A stretch of DNA of 64,000 nt from Kribbella flavida DSM 17836 (GTDB lineage: Bacteria > Actinomycetota > Actinomycetes > Propionibacteriales > Kribbellaceae). How positions within the stretch are numbered: the stretch's first letter is position 1; each line of letters begins with the position of its first letter. Under the pieces are notes generated by a model. The model saw only the letters and a program-made list of their open reading frames with translations, was not told the DNA's origin and did no database searches. The translations under genes and the position numbers were made by a program. This document shows, in pieces, positions 36,901 through 45,060 of the stretch. Location of the stretch: NCBI RefSeq assembly GCF_000024345.1, contig NC_013729.1:2356001-2420000 (forward strand), read 5' to 3'.

Positions 36901-37671
36901 AGCGAGTACGGCGCCCCGGTGAGCTCCCGGCCGAGCCGGTACGGAGCACAGCTGGCCAGATTCACGAACACCAACGGACTCCGGATCGTCACCAACGGGC
37001 CGGTACCGCCGGGCTCGCACTACGAGGCATCACTCGGCGTCCCGGCTCCCGCGGGCACGCCGGGGACCCGGACCATCTACTCCTGCCGCAACAACACCAG
37101 GGACTACTTCCTGGACCTGGACTGTGCCGACCACGCCAACCTCGGCGCCGTCGGGCAGTTCTGGATCAGCAAGCCCGACGGGGTCGACAGCGTTCCGGTC
37201 TACCGCTGCTACATCTACAACGTCGCGCACTTCGCCTCGACCGACGCCGGCTGCGAGGAGAAGGGCGAGATGGAGTTCCTGCTCGGCTACACGAAGGCGT
37301 ACGCCGGTCTGGTCCGGCACGTCGCGAGCGGCTATCCCTACGACCACGTATCGAGCACCCGCGCGCTGCCGGGCGGTCCGAAACCTGAGGGCACCCTGGG
37401 CTACCTGTCGATGACCGAGCAGCCCGGTACGACCGCCTGGATGCAGTGCACGACCGGTGCGGACGTGTTCAGCTCCGTCGATCCGGCTTGCGAGGGCAAG
37501 ACCGTCATCGGCTCGTCCGGCTACGTGTGGACCGAGCCGCCCGCTGCTCTGACCAGCCGGCAGGTCTTCCGCTGCCTGGCCGGCTGGAACGAGCTCTTCG
37601 ACTCCACCGACCCCAACTGCGAAGGCCAGACGGTCGATCGCCCGCTGGGCTACGTCGTCGTCAAACCCTGA
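33982..37671 (+). CDS. Secreted multidomain protein with two LamG (concanavalin-like) domains
   Basis: About 1229 residues from the GTG at 33982, which has a strong GAGGGAGGGA upstream; an ATG at 33967 is also possible. A signal peptide (RRRPRRLALAAAVAILLPVTPAGA) precedes a Thr/Ala-rich linker. Next is a DNRLRE-like domain (VARAFFQYDTGWLNGKHILGA), then Ig-like modules. Two LamG domains follow (about 555-765 and 765-970), each with a GxW(T/V)xLTGVxD-type motif and LYVDG. Four C-terminal repeats (about 1030-1229) each carry two cysteines and a C-terminal GY (pattern CYxxxxxHFASTDAGCEE...GY). It probably binds cell-surface glycans or wall material. It directly precedes the RHS gene and shares its transcript. 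Confidence 0.85.
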   Translation: MGQALALIHRLRGGGRRRPRRLALAAAVAILLPVTPAGATPATTTSAAATAGPATTRPTANEPAAATAPGGSGTRALAEARRTKRSVEVTAQRTPTRKVVANPNGTLTATLQAAPVQAAGPSLAAGVPGSPVAPAQTGWAMVFSGYPSGSYWGGDGDGVAKVGRCYEDGWCNGIGVARAFFQYDTGWLNGKHILGASFRALNVYSPSCAALPVRAWGTGPVGTGTTWSNQPAGVFDLGGRNVAGGRSDCPSQQYAEYNAHAVVNWSTSPGTGLRTTTVRLSAGNESDQLNWRKFAWNPSLSVTYNTVPGVPTDLTVENGKPCGVGAGEVRINPQLSAPQQSRGPRLWSTIADQDGGTLQAKYTLYERNHTTQLYAVTTTGLNSPGRFSIDVPGQFNVNGRMLSWRVAGFDGVDHSAPSPWCDVTIDTEAPKYAPGVTSPTYKRCPDQVNCPASGAVGFTGGFEFTAGGDTSGRDADVAGFRYTLEGADASGGGDGEPLQERYVAIGADGVARTLVTPPDDGRQTLTVRAVDKAGNVSAVVTTYSFFVGRGTPPVAHWRLDGHGTDTAVVDESPARLDGVLPSGGAVAWRGGRHGDALWFNGTRTAAVTTSKRSAVDTGKSFSVAAWVKLDQADSTFRTAVSQSGSTISGFFLQYNGNTKRWNFTLPATNSDTAFRDVVQSPAAAVAGRWTHLTGVFDDAAKQIRLYVDGVPATVNGHTTPWQATGLAQLGAAQVQKAMTNYWLGSIDDARIYQRVLTEPEIDDLAGRPATEELFWPFEEGSGPAVDVSGNYRLGTLGAGVTRSTGDVGAGGIRFDGSGGTVSTTDPVVRTDSGFTVSARVRLDVTDGTTRTVLSQNGPQASGFELRYRGDNHKWSFSVPTGATTTAVVDSDQLAQAGTWTQLTGVYDHAAGHLRLYVDGQQEGGFVPAQSAATAGGAFRVGAGQQAGGPATPFLGQIDDVHVWTGARTGDQVLSEYGAPVSSRPSRYGAQLARFTNTNGLRIVTNGPVPPGSHYEASLGVPAPAGTPGTRTIYSCRNNTRDYFLDLDCADHANLGAVGQFWISKPDGVDSVPVYRCYIYNVAHFASTDAGCEEKGEMEFLLGYTKAYAGLVRHVASGYPYDHVSSTRALPGGPKPEGTLGYLSMTEQPGTTAWMQCTTGADVFSSVDPACEGKTVIGSSGYVWTEPPAALTSRQVFRCLAGWNELFDSTDPNCEGQTVDRPLGYVVVKP

Positions 37672-37699
37672 GATGTCGAACCCTGAGATGAGGCCAGGA

Positions 37700-40600
37700 A
37701 TGCACCATCGCACGCAGTGGCACCGCCGCGCGGTGCCGGTGATCGCGGGACTGTTGAGCATCGCGCTGACGGTGCCGGCCCAGGCGGCCGAGGCCGCGCC
37801 AAGCCCTCCGGCAACGTCGGTGGCACCGCCGGCGCAACGCGTCCCGTCCGTGCCCGGACAGGCGTTCACGCCGGCGGCGGTCCCCGACAAGCCACGACCG
37901 AGCACACCGATGCCGAGAACAGCCTGGCCAACAGCCGGCACCGCGGATGTCAGCGTGCCCCGCGCCGGCGCGGCTGCCGTCCGGGCCGGCGCGCTGCCCG
38001 TCCGGATCGGGGCGCCGCGCGCGACCGGTGACGCCGTACCCGGTCAAGTACGGGTCCAGCTCCATCCAGGGCGCGAAGGCGAGCTGCGATTCGCCCTCCG
38101 CCGCTCCGACGCCCACGCGGCCGGTGCGCGACCGGCTGCAGGCACCGTGCGGGTCACTGTCGACTACAGCGCGTTCAAGGACGTGTACGGCGGTGACTGG
38201 GCGGCCCGGCTCGCAATCGTGCCGGAGCGGCCCGACCCGCGGGTGAAGCCCGTCGGCAACGACGTCGACGCCGGCACCGTCTCGGCTGAGGTGCCGGTGG
38301 ACGGCACCGCGCGGACCTTCACCGTGACGTCCGCTTCCAGCGGTAGCACGGGCGACTACCGTGCGACCTCGCTGGCACCGTCCGCTCAGTGGCAGGTCTC
38401 CAACTCTGGCGGGGGCTTCACGTGGAGCTACCCGTTCCGGACACCACCGGTCCCGGGTGGACTGGCTCCGGACCTGGCGGCAACGTACTCGTCGCAGGCC
38501 TCCGACGGACGCACTGTCGCCACCAACAACCAGTCGTCGTGGCTGGGGGAAGGCTGGGACCTGTCGCAGGGTTTCATCGAGCGCTCCTACAAGGCGTGCG
38601 CGATCGACCTCGGCGGCAACAACGGGCAGACCAAGACCGGCGACCTGTGCTGGGAGACCACCAACGCCACGATGTCGTTCGGCGAACAGTCCGGTGAGCT
38701 CGTGCTGGACAACGGCGTCTGGCACCCCAAGGACGACGACGGCACGAGGGTGGAGCAGCTCACCGGCGCGGTGAACGGCGACGACAACGGGGAGTACTGG
38801 CGGATCACCACCACCGACGGCACGCAGTACTACTTCGGCCTGAACAGGCTGCCCGGCTGGGTCAGCGGCAAGGAGACGGCGCAGTCCGCGTGGACAGTAC
38901 CGGTGTTCGGCAACGACACCGGCGAACCGTGCCACCAGGCCACCTTCGCGGCGTCGGCCTGCCAGCAGGCGTACCGGTGGAACTTGGACCATGTCGTGGA
39001 CCCGCACGGCAACACCATGAGCTATTTCTACGGCGTCGAGTCCAACGCCTACGGGCAGAACCTGGGCGCGACCAAGGCGACGTACGTGCGTGGCGGTGTC
39101 CTGCAGCGGATCGACTACGGCACCACCAAGGCAACCGCGTACGGCGGTGCGCCGGCCCGGGTGGTCTTCAGCAGTGCCGACCGCTGCGTACCGGGGCAGA
39201 ACTGTGCCACGCAGAGCACTGGTCCGGCCTGGCCCGATGTGCCGTGGGATCTGCAGTGTGCGAGCGCCACCTGCCCCGACAAGGTGTCGCCGACCTTTTG
39301 GTCCGCCAAACGGCTTGCGAGTGTGACCACCCAGGTATCCACCGGCAGCGGCGGCTACGCGGACGTGGAGCGGTGGAACTTTGCCCACAGGTACCTGGCG
39401 CCCGGCGACGGCACCGCCGCCGGTCTGTGGCTGGACAGCATCGGCCACAGCGGACTCGTCACCGGCACCGACGTGACGGCAAGCCCGGTCAGCCTGCCGG
39501 CCGTCAAGTTCACGCCGACCCTGCTCCCGAACCGAGTGGACACACCGACCGACGGCATGCCGGCGCTCTACAAGCCGCGGATCACCTCCGTCACCACCGA
39601 GTCGGGTGGGGAGATCACCGTCGCCTACGCCGCCCCGGACTGCACACCGGTAGCCGTACCGACGGCCGCGGACAACAACGGCAAGCGCTGCTACCCGGTC
39701 AAGTGGACGTTGCCTCCCGAGCTGGAGCCCCGGGACAACTGGTTCCACAAGTACGTGGTGGCGTCCACCACCGAGCACGATCTGGTCACCGATGCCAAGG
39801 ACGTGGTGACCTCCTACGTCTACGAGGGGTCAGCCGCCTGGGCCTACGACGACAACCCGCTGATCGAGGCGAAGTACCGCACGTGGTCGCAGTGGCGTGG
39901 CTACGAGAAGGTCGTGGTGGTGAAGGGAGACGGTCGGCAGGAGCCGGACGCGCCGCGCTCAGCCACGCGGTACCAGTATTTCCGCGGCATGCACGGCGAC
40001 CGGCTCGCCTCCGGGGGCAGCAAGGCGGTGAACGTCGTCGACACGACCGGCGCCGCCGTGGCCGACCTCGAGCCGTACGCCGGCTTTCTCCGCGAGCAGG
40101 TGACCTACAACGGCGTCGGCTTCGGTGAGGTGAACGCCGAGATCCACGACCCGTGGTCCCGCCTCACCGCCACCCAGGGCAGCGACAAGGCCTACCAGGT
40201 CGAGGACGCCAAGGTTCGCACCCGCACTCCGCTGGCTGCCGGTGGCGTGCGCCGGACCGAAGTCTCGACGACGTACGACCAGTACGGCAACGCGACGCAG
40301 GTCAACGATCTCGGAGACGTGGCGACCGCCGCGGACGACCGGTGCACGACCACGACGTACGTGCACAACACCCAGGCCATGCTCGTCCGCCTGCCCAGCG
40401 CTGACCGGACCGTCGGGGTGGCGTGCGGCGCGACTCCGTCTCTGCCGGCCGACGCGATCGAGGAAACCCGCACGTCGTACGACGGCGGCGCCTTCGGAGC
40501 GCAGCCCGTGCGCGGTGACGCGACCCGGACCGAGCAGGCGAAGTCGTACAGCGACGGAGTCGCCGGCTACGTCACGACCGGCACGACCGGGTACGACGGC

Positions 40601-43600
40601 TTCGGCCGGCCGATCGAGCAGCGGGACGCGCTCAACCGGTTGACCAGGACCGAGTACACCGACACCTTCGGGCTCACTACCCAGGTCAAGCGCACGAACC
40701 CACTCGGCCACGTCAGCACGGAGACCCTGACGCCGTCCTGGGGCTTACCGGTCAAGCAGGTCGACGCCAACCTGCGCAGCACGACCCTGCGCTACGACGC
40801 GCTCGGTCGCCTGACCAAGGTCTGGAAGCCCGGCCGGGACGTCGTGCTGCAGACACCGCACCTGCACTACGAGTACGGCGTACGCCAGAGCGGTGGGCCG
40901 AACTGGATCAAGACGCTCACGCTGAAGGCCAACGACAACCAGGTGGCGTCGTACAGCCTGTTCGACGGATTCCTGCGCGAGCGGCAGACGCAGGCGCCGA
41001 GTCCAGCGGGCGGCCGCATCCTGGCGGACGTGCTGTACAACAGCCGCGGCCTGACGTCGGTCAGGCGGCCGGGCTACTACAACGCGGACTCGTCACCCGG
41101 CACGACGTTGTACATGCCGGATGCCGGGGCGGTACCGACGGCGATGGTGCTCACGTACGACGGCGCCGAGAGGACCGTCACCGAGACGTACGCCAAGTTC
41201 AACGTGGCGCAGTGGACGACCTCCACGACGTACGGCGGCGACCGGGTCACTGTGCTGCCCCCGGAGGGCGGCACGCTGACCACCACGGTCTCGGACGCGC
41301 GTGGCCGGGTGACCGCCAGGCTGCAGTACCAGGGTCGGACGACCACGAGCGAGGCCGACAGCACGACGTACGGGTACACCAAGCGTGGCGACCTGTCTCG
41401 GATCACTGATGCCGCCGGCAACAGCTGGCGGTACGGGTACGACGTGCTCGGCCGGAAGGTGCGCGCGGACGACCCCGACAAGGGGATCACCGAGCTCACG
41501 TACGACGACGCCGGTCAGCTGGTGAGCACGAAGGATGCCCGCGGGCGGGTCCTGACCTCGACGTACGACGACCTCGGTCGCCGAGTGGAGGCGAAGCTCG
41601 GCTCCGGCACGGCCGTGGCCAGCTGGCTCTACGACACTCTGTCCAAGGGCTCGCTGACGGCTTCGACCCGCCACGTCGGCACGGACACCTACGTGCGAGC
41701 GGTGACCGGCTACAACCTTGCCGGGCTCCCGACAGGGGAGAAGGTCACCGTCCCGACCGGTCCGCTCGCCGGCAGCTATGAGACGACCGTCAGCTATGCC
41801 GCCGACGGCAGTGCGAAGTCGACCCGGCTCCCGAAGCTGGGAGACTTGGCTGCGGAGAGCATCGCCTTCCAGTACGACGACCACGGGCTGCCGGACACGA
41901 CGACCGGTCTGCTGCCCTACGTCACGGACACGGAGTACACCGGTCTCGGCCAGGTGACGCAGCTCGAGCTGGGTGCGGACGCCCGGAGGTACTGGCGGAC
42001 GATGACGTACGAGGAGGGCACTGGCCGGCTGGCCGAAGTCAGGACCGACAAGGAGCTGAACGGCTCGGTCCTGCTGGACATGCTGACGTACAGGTACGAC
42101 CAGACAGGCAACGTGCTCCGGAGCAGCGAGGCGATTCCGGGCGTTCCGACCGACACGCAGTGCTACCGCTACGACCATCTTCGGCGCACCAAGGCCGCAT
42201 GGACGGCGACGGACGAGTGCGCCGCCGCGCCATCGAGCTCTGTCGTCGGGGGCCCGGCGCCGTACTGGCAGGAGTTCAGCTACGACCTGATCGGCAACCG
42301 GACCAAGCTCGTCGACAAGGGAGTCGGCGGAGCAGCCGATGCGGTCACCACCTACACCTACCCGACCGCTGGCGACGGCGTGGACCGGCCCCACGCGGTG
42401 ACGTCGGTGACCACCGGCTCCACCGCGGCCCAGATCAGCTACGACGAGGCGGGTAACACGGTCAGCCGGCCCGGTCCGGCCGGCACTCCGCAGACGCTCA
42501 CCTGGGACGACGAGGGTCTGCTGGCCTCCGTCGGCGACACGAAGTACCTGTACGACGCCGACGGCAACCAGTTGATCCGTCAGGACGAGGGCTCGGCGAC
42601 CCTGTTCGTCGGCAGCGGCGAACTGACCGTCACCACCGCGACCGGCGCCGCCCAGGGGACCCGCTACTACGACGGCATCGGCACCCGCACCGCCGCCGGC
42701 TTCACCTGGACCGTTGCCGACCGCCACGGCACCGCCCAGCTCGGCATCACCGACGCCACCCAGAAGGTGACCCCACGCCGCTTCGACCTTTTCGGCAACC
42801 CCCGCGGCACCAGCACCGGCTGGACCGGGGGCACCCGGGCCTTCGTCGGCGGCACCCCCAACCCCGGTACCGGCCTCACCCGCCTCGGCGCCCGCGAGTA
42901 CGACGCCGAACTCGGCCGCTTCCTGTCGGTCGATCCCGTCATCGACCCCGAAGACCCCCAGCAACTCAACCCCTACGCCTATGCCAACAACAGCCCAGCC
43001 ACCTTCACCGATCCCGACGGCCTCCTGCTCTTCGAGGGCGACAGCGGCCGCTCCTACAGCAACCAGGCAGCCGTCAACAATGCGGCGTCGAAGAAGAAGT
43101 CGAAGCCGAAGCCGCCGGCATCCCGCGCCAGGTTCAACGACTTCGGTGCCTCCTGCAAGGGGGACAGGTCCGGCTGCCAGGCCGCGAAGCGTAACTCCGC
43201 GCGAGTAGTTCCCCGCACCATGAATCTGTGTTCGATCGGTCGCTGCACCACAGCGTCCGGGAAGAACATCGTCAAGGAGTGGCTCGGCGACAACATGACT
43301 CCCGACTTCCTCGCCAAACTCACCCAGTACGCCAACGAGGCGGGGGTGGATCCGCAATTGTTGCTGGCCATCCTCATCACCGAAAGCGGGGATGACCACG
43401 CCGGTGTGAAGGATGACAACAACATCTACGTCCAGAGCGTCGGCTTGGCGAACATGCAGCTGGACGCGTTCCTGCGCGCGCAGAAGTTCTCCGGCGGGGC
43501 GATCGATTACGGACTGCGGGACACTCGCGGGCTGACCGACCGAGGCAACATCCATCGGTCTGTCAAGGCCGCCGCTTATTACATCGGATTTCTCGAGGAC

Positions 43601-43828
43601 CGGTTGAACAAGACGAGGAGTGCCAGTCCGATGAACAGGTACGTCAGCCGGGAGCAATCCATCCGGGTCGGCTACAACATGGGAATTGGCGGTGTGACGA
43701 AATCAACCGACTGGATGACAGCTGTGGCAACTCTCAATCGCCGGCCTCAGGGAGACCCGGCGAATGTGATCCGCGTGTTCGACGAAGCCTGGACCGTTTC
43801 AGCAGGCTTACTTCTGGCGGGACGGTAG
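37700..43828 (+). CDS. Giant secreted RHS/YD-repeat protein with C-terminal transglycosylase (SLT-like) domain
   Basis: About 2042 residues. The ATG at 37700 is preferred because GAGG lies 6 bases upstream; in-frame ATGs exist at 37673 and 37688. A signal peptide ending near QAAEAA is followed by a beta-rich N-terminal part (FTWSYPFRTPPVPGGLAPDL). A long array of YD/RHS repeats follows (such as RYDALGRLTKVW and LTYDDAGQLVSTKDARG). It ends with the RHS core motif YDAELGRFLSVDP and NPYAYANNSP...DPDGL (about 1733-1775). The last 265 residues differ: a Lys-rich linker, then AGVDPQLLLAILITESG with catalytic-type Glu1895, SVGLANMQ, and YNMGIGGV, the three motifs of a lytic transglycosylase fold. 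GC content falls to 53-58% there. No immunity gene follows. Confidence 0.88.
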   Translation: MHHRTQWHRRAVPVIAGLLSIALTVPAQAAEAAPSPPATSVAPPAQRVPSVPGQAFTPAAVPDKPRPSTPMPRTAWPTAGTADVSVPRAGAAAVRAGALPVRIGAPRATGDAVPGQVRVQLHPGREGELRFALRRSDAHAAGARPAAGTVRVTVDYSAFKDVYGGDWAARLAIVPERPDPRVKPVGNDVDAGTVSAEVPVDGTARTFTVTSASSGSTGDYRATSLAPSAQWQVSNSGGGFTWSYPFRTPPVPGGLAPDLAATYSSQASDGRTVATNNQSSWLGEGWDLSQGFIERSYKACAIDLGGNNGQTKTGDLCWETTNATMSFGEQSGELVLDNGVWHPKDDDGTRVEQLTGAVNGDDNGEYWRITTTDGTQYYFGLNRLPGWVSGKETAQSAWTVPVFGNDTGEPCHQATFAASACQQAYRWNLDHVVDPHGNTMSYFYGVESNAYGQNLGATKATYVRGGVLQRIDYGTTKATAYGGAPARVVFSSADRCVPGQNCATQSTGPAWPDVPWDLQCASATCPDKVSPTFWSAKRLASVTTQVSTGSGGYADVERWNFAHRYLAPGDGTAAGLWLDSIGHSGLVTGTDVTASPVSLPAVKFTPTLLPNRVDTPTDGMPALYKPRITSVTTESGGEITVAYAAPDCTPVAVPTAADNNGKRCYPVKWTLPPELEPRDNWFHKYVVASTTEHDLVTDAKDVVTSYVYEGSAAWAYDDNPLIEAKYRTWSQWRGYEKVVVVKGDGRQEPDAPRSATRYQYFRGMHGDRLASGGSKAVNVVDTTGAAVADLEPYAGFLREQVTYNGVGFGEVNAEIHDPWSRLTATQGSDKAYQVEDAKVRTRTPLAAGGVRRTEVSTTYDQYGNATQVNDLGDVATAADDRCTTTTYVHNTQAMLVRLPSADRTVGVACGATPSLPADAIEETRTSYDGGAFGAQPVRGDATRTEQAKSYSDGVAGYVTTGTTGYDGFGRPIEQRDALNRLTRTEYTDTFGLTTQVKRTNPLGHVSTETLTPSWGLPVKQVDANLRSTTLRYDALGRLTKVWKPGRDVVLQTPHLHYEYGVRQSGGPNWIKTLTLKANDNQVASYSLFDGFLRERQTQAPSPAGGRILADVLYNSRGLTSVRRPGYYNADSSPGTTLYMPDAGAVPTAMVLTYDGAERTVTETYAKFNVAQWTTSTTYGGDRVTVLPPEGGTLTTTVSDARGRVTARLQYQGRTTTSEADSTTYGYTKRGDLSRITDAAGNSWRYGYDVLGRKVRADDPDKGITELTYDDAGQLVSTKDARGRVLTSTYDDLGRRVEAKLGSGTAVASWLYDTLSKGSLTASTRHVGTDTYVRAVTGYNLAGLPTGEKVTVPTGPLAGSYETTVSYAADGSAKSTRLPKLGDLAAESIAFQYDDHGLPDTTTGLLPYVTDTEYTGLGQVTQLELGADARRYWRTMTYEEGTGRLAEVRTDKELNGSVLLDMLTYRYDQTGNVLRSSEAIPGVPTDTQCYRYDHLRRTKAAWTATDECAAAPSSSVVGGPAPYWQEFSYDLIGNRTKLVDKGVGGAADAVTTYTYPTAGDGVDRPHAVTSVTTGSTAAQISYDEAGNTVSRPGPAGTPQTLTWDDEGLLASVGDTKYLYDADGNQLIRQDEGSATLFVGSGELTVTTATGAAQGTRYYDGIGTRTAAGFTWTVADRHGTAQLGITDATQKVTPRRFDLFGNPRGTSTGWTGGTRAFVGGTPNPGTGLTRLGAREYDAELGRFLSVDPVIDPEDPQQLNPYAYANNSPATFTDPDGLLLFEGDSGRSYSNQAAVNNAASKKKSKPKPPASRARFNDFGASCKGDRSGCQAAKRNSARVVPRTMNLCSIGRCTTASGKNIVKEWLGDNMTPDFLAKLTQYANEAGVDPQLLLAILITESGDDHAGVKDDNNIYVQSVGLANMQLDAFLRAQKFSGGAIDYGLRDTRGLTDRGNIHRSVKAAAYYIGFLEDRLNKTRSASPMNRYVSREQSIRVGYNMGIGGVTKSTDWMTAVATLNRRPQGDPANVIRVFDEAWTVSAGLLLAGR

Positions 43829-43911
43829 CTGCCGTTGCGGCACCTCGGCGGGCGCGCAAGGCCCTGACATGAGCTTGCGGAAGCTGCGGAGTGTCTGACT
43901 TCACTCCGTAA

Positions 43912-43959
43912 GGGGACCGATACACTCTGTTCCGGACGGACGGAGTCGTGTCGGTCCCC
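43912..43959 (+). promoter_or_regulatory. mreB: mreB upstream region: -10 element inside a long inverted repeat
   Basis: GGGGACCGA (43912-43920) and TCGGTCCCC (43951-43959) are perfect inverted 9-mers. A TACACT -10-like hexamer follows the left arm directly (43921-43926), and ACTC/GAGT pairs extend the structure inside. If transcription starts near 43933, only the right arm is in the RNA, so a DNA-level operator is also possible. The region 43829-44024 holds no other feature I can support. Confidence 0.4.
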
Positions 43960-44024
43960 GGGTGGCGCCTGGTCCGCGCTTAGCCTGTGATCCCGGGACC
44001 CGAGCAGCGGGAGGGGCGCCTGCG

Positions 44025-45050
44025 ATGGCGAACAGCATGCTCGGCCGCGACATGGCGGTCGACCTCGGCACGGCGAACACCCTGGTCTACGTGCGGGGCC
44101 GCGGCGTGGTGCTCAACGAGCCCTCCGTGGTCGCGATCCGGACCGACGAGCCGCGCGAGGCGGTCGCGTTCGGGCACGAGGCGAAGAAGATGATCGGCCG
44201 GACGCCGGGCAACATCACCGCGATCCGGCCGCTCAAGGACGGCGTGATCGCCGACTTCGACGCCGCCGAGCAGATGCTGCGCTACTTCATCCAGCGGGTG
44301 CACCGGCGCCGGTACTTCGCCAAGCCGCGGATCGTGGTCTGCGTGCCGTCGGGCATCACCGCGGTCGAGCAGCGTGCGGTCCGCGACGCCGGCTACATGG
44401 CCGGCGCCCGCAAGGTCTACATCATCGAGGAGCCGATGGCCGCCGCGCTCGGCTCGAACCTCGAGGTTCGCGACGCCACCGGCAACATGGTGGTCGACAT
44501 CGGCGGCGGCACCACCGAGGTGGCGGTGATCTCGTTCGGTGGCATCGTCACCAGCCAGTCGATCCGGGTGGCCGGCGACGCCATCGACAAGGCGGTGGTG
44601 AGCTACTGCAAGAAGGAGTTCTCGCTGATGCTCGGCGAAGCCACCTCCGAGCAGATCAAGATGACCATCGGCTCGGCCTTCCCGACCGCCGACGGTCCGG
44701 ACTCCGAGATCCGCGGCCGGGACATGGTGTCCGGCCTGCCGCGCACCGTGAAGGTCTCCTCGGCGAGCATCCGGCAGGCGATCGAGGAGCCGATCACCGC
44801 GATCGTCGACGCGGTCAAGGCCACCCTGGACAAGACTCCGCCCGAGCTGGCCGGCGACATCGTCGACCGCGGCATCGTGCTGACCGGCGGCGGCGCCCTG
44901 CTGAAGGGCATGGACGAGCGGCTCCGGCACGAGACCGGCATCCCGATCCACGTCGCCGAGAACCCGTTGGACGCGGTGGTGCTCGGCGCCGGCAAGTGCG
45001 TCGACAACATCGAGACGCTGAACCGCATCCTCGTCACCGACGGCCGCTGA
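44025..45050 (+). CDS. mreB: Rod shape-determining protein MreB
   Basis: 341 residues; the ATG at 44025 has GGGAGGGG upstream. Actin-fold motifs are intact: phosphate 1 loop AVDLGTANTLVYVRGRG, VCVPSGITAVEQRAV, the phosphate 2 loop VDIGGGTTEVAVIS, and adenosine motif VLTGGGALLKGMDERL. It polymerises under the membrane and positions lateral wall synthesis. First gene of mreB-mreC-mreD-mrdA-rodA. Confidence 0.98.
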   Translation: MANSMLGRDMAVDLGTANTLVYVRGRGVVLNEPSVVAIRTDEPREAVAFGHEAKKMIGRTPGNITAIRPLKDGVIADFDAAEQMLRYFIQRVHRRRYFAKPRIVVCVPSGITAVEQRAVRDAGYMAGARKVYIIEEPMAAALGSNLEVRDATGNMVVDIGGGTTEVAVISFGGIVTSQSIRVAGDAIDKAVVSYCKKEFSLMLGEATSEQIKMTIGSAFPTADGPDSEIRGRDMVSGLPRTVKVSSASIRQAIEEPITAIVDAVKATLDKTPPELAGDIVDRGIVLTGGGALLKGMDERLRHETGIPIHVAENPLDAVVLGAGKCVDNIETLNRILVTDGR

Positions 45051-45060
45051 GGCCTTCACC

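Noticed and set aside
41093-43657. Minus-strand open frame of 854 codons opposite the RHS gene, considered as an immunity or partner gene
   Set aside because: Val/Arg/Gly/Ala-rich shadow of the RHS repeats with no ribosome-binding site or recognisable domain.
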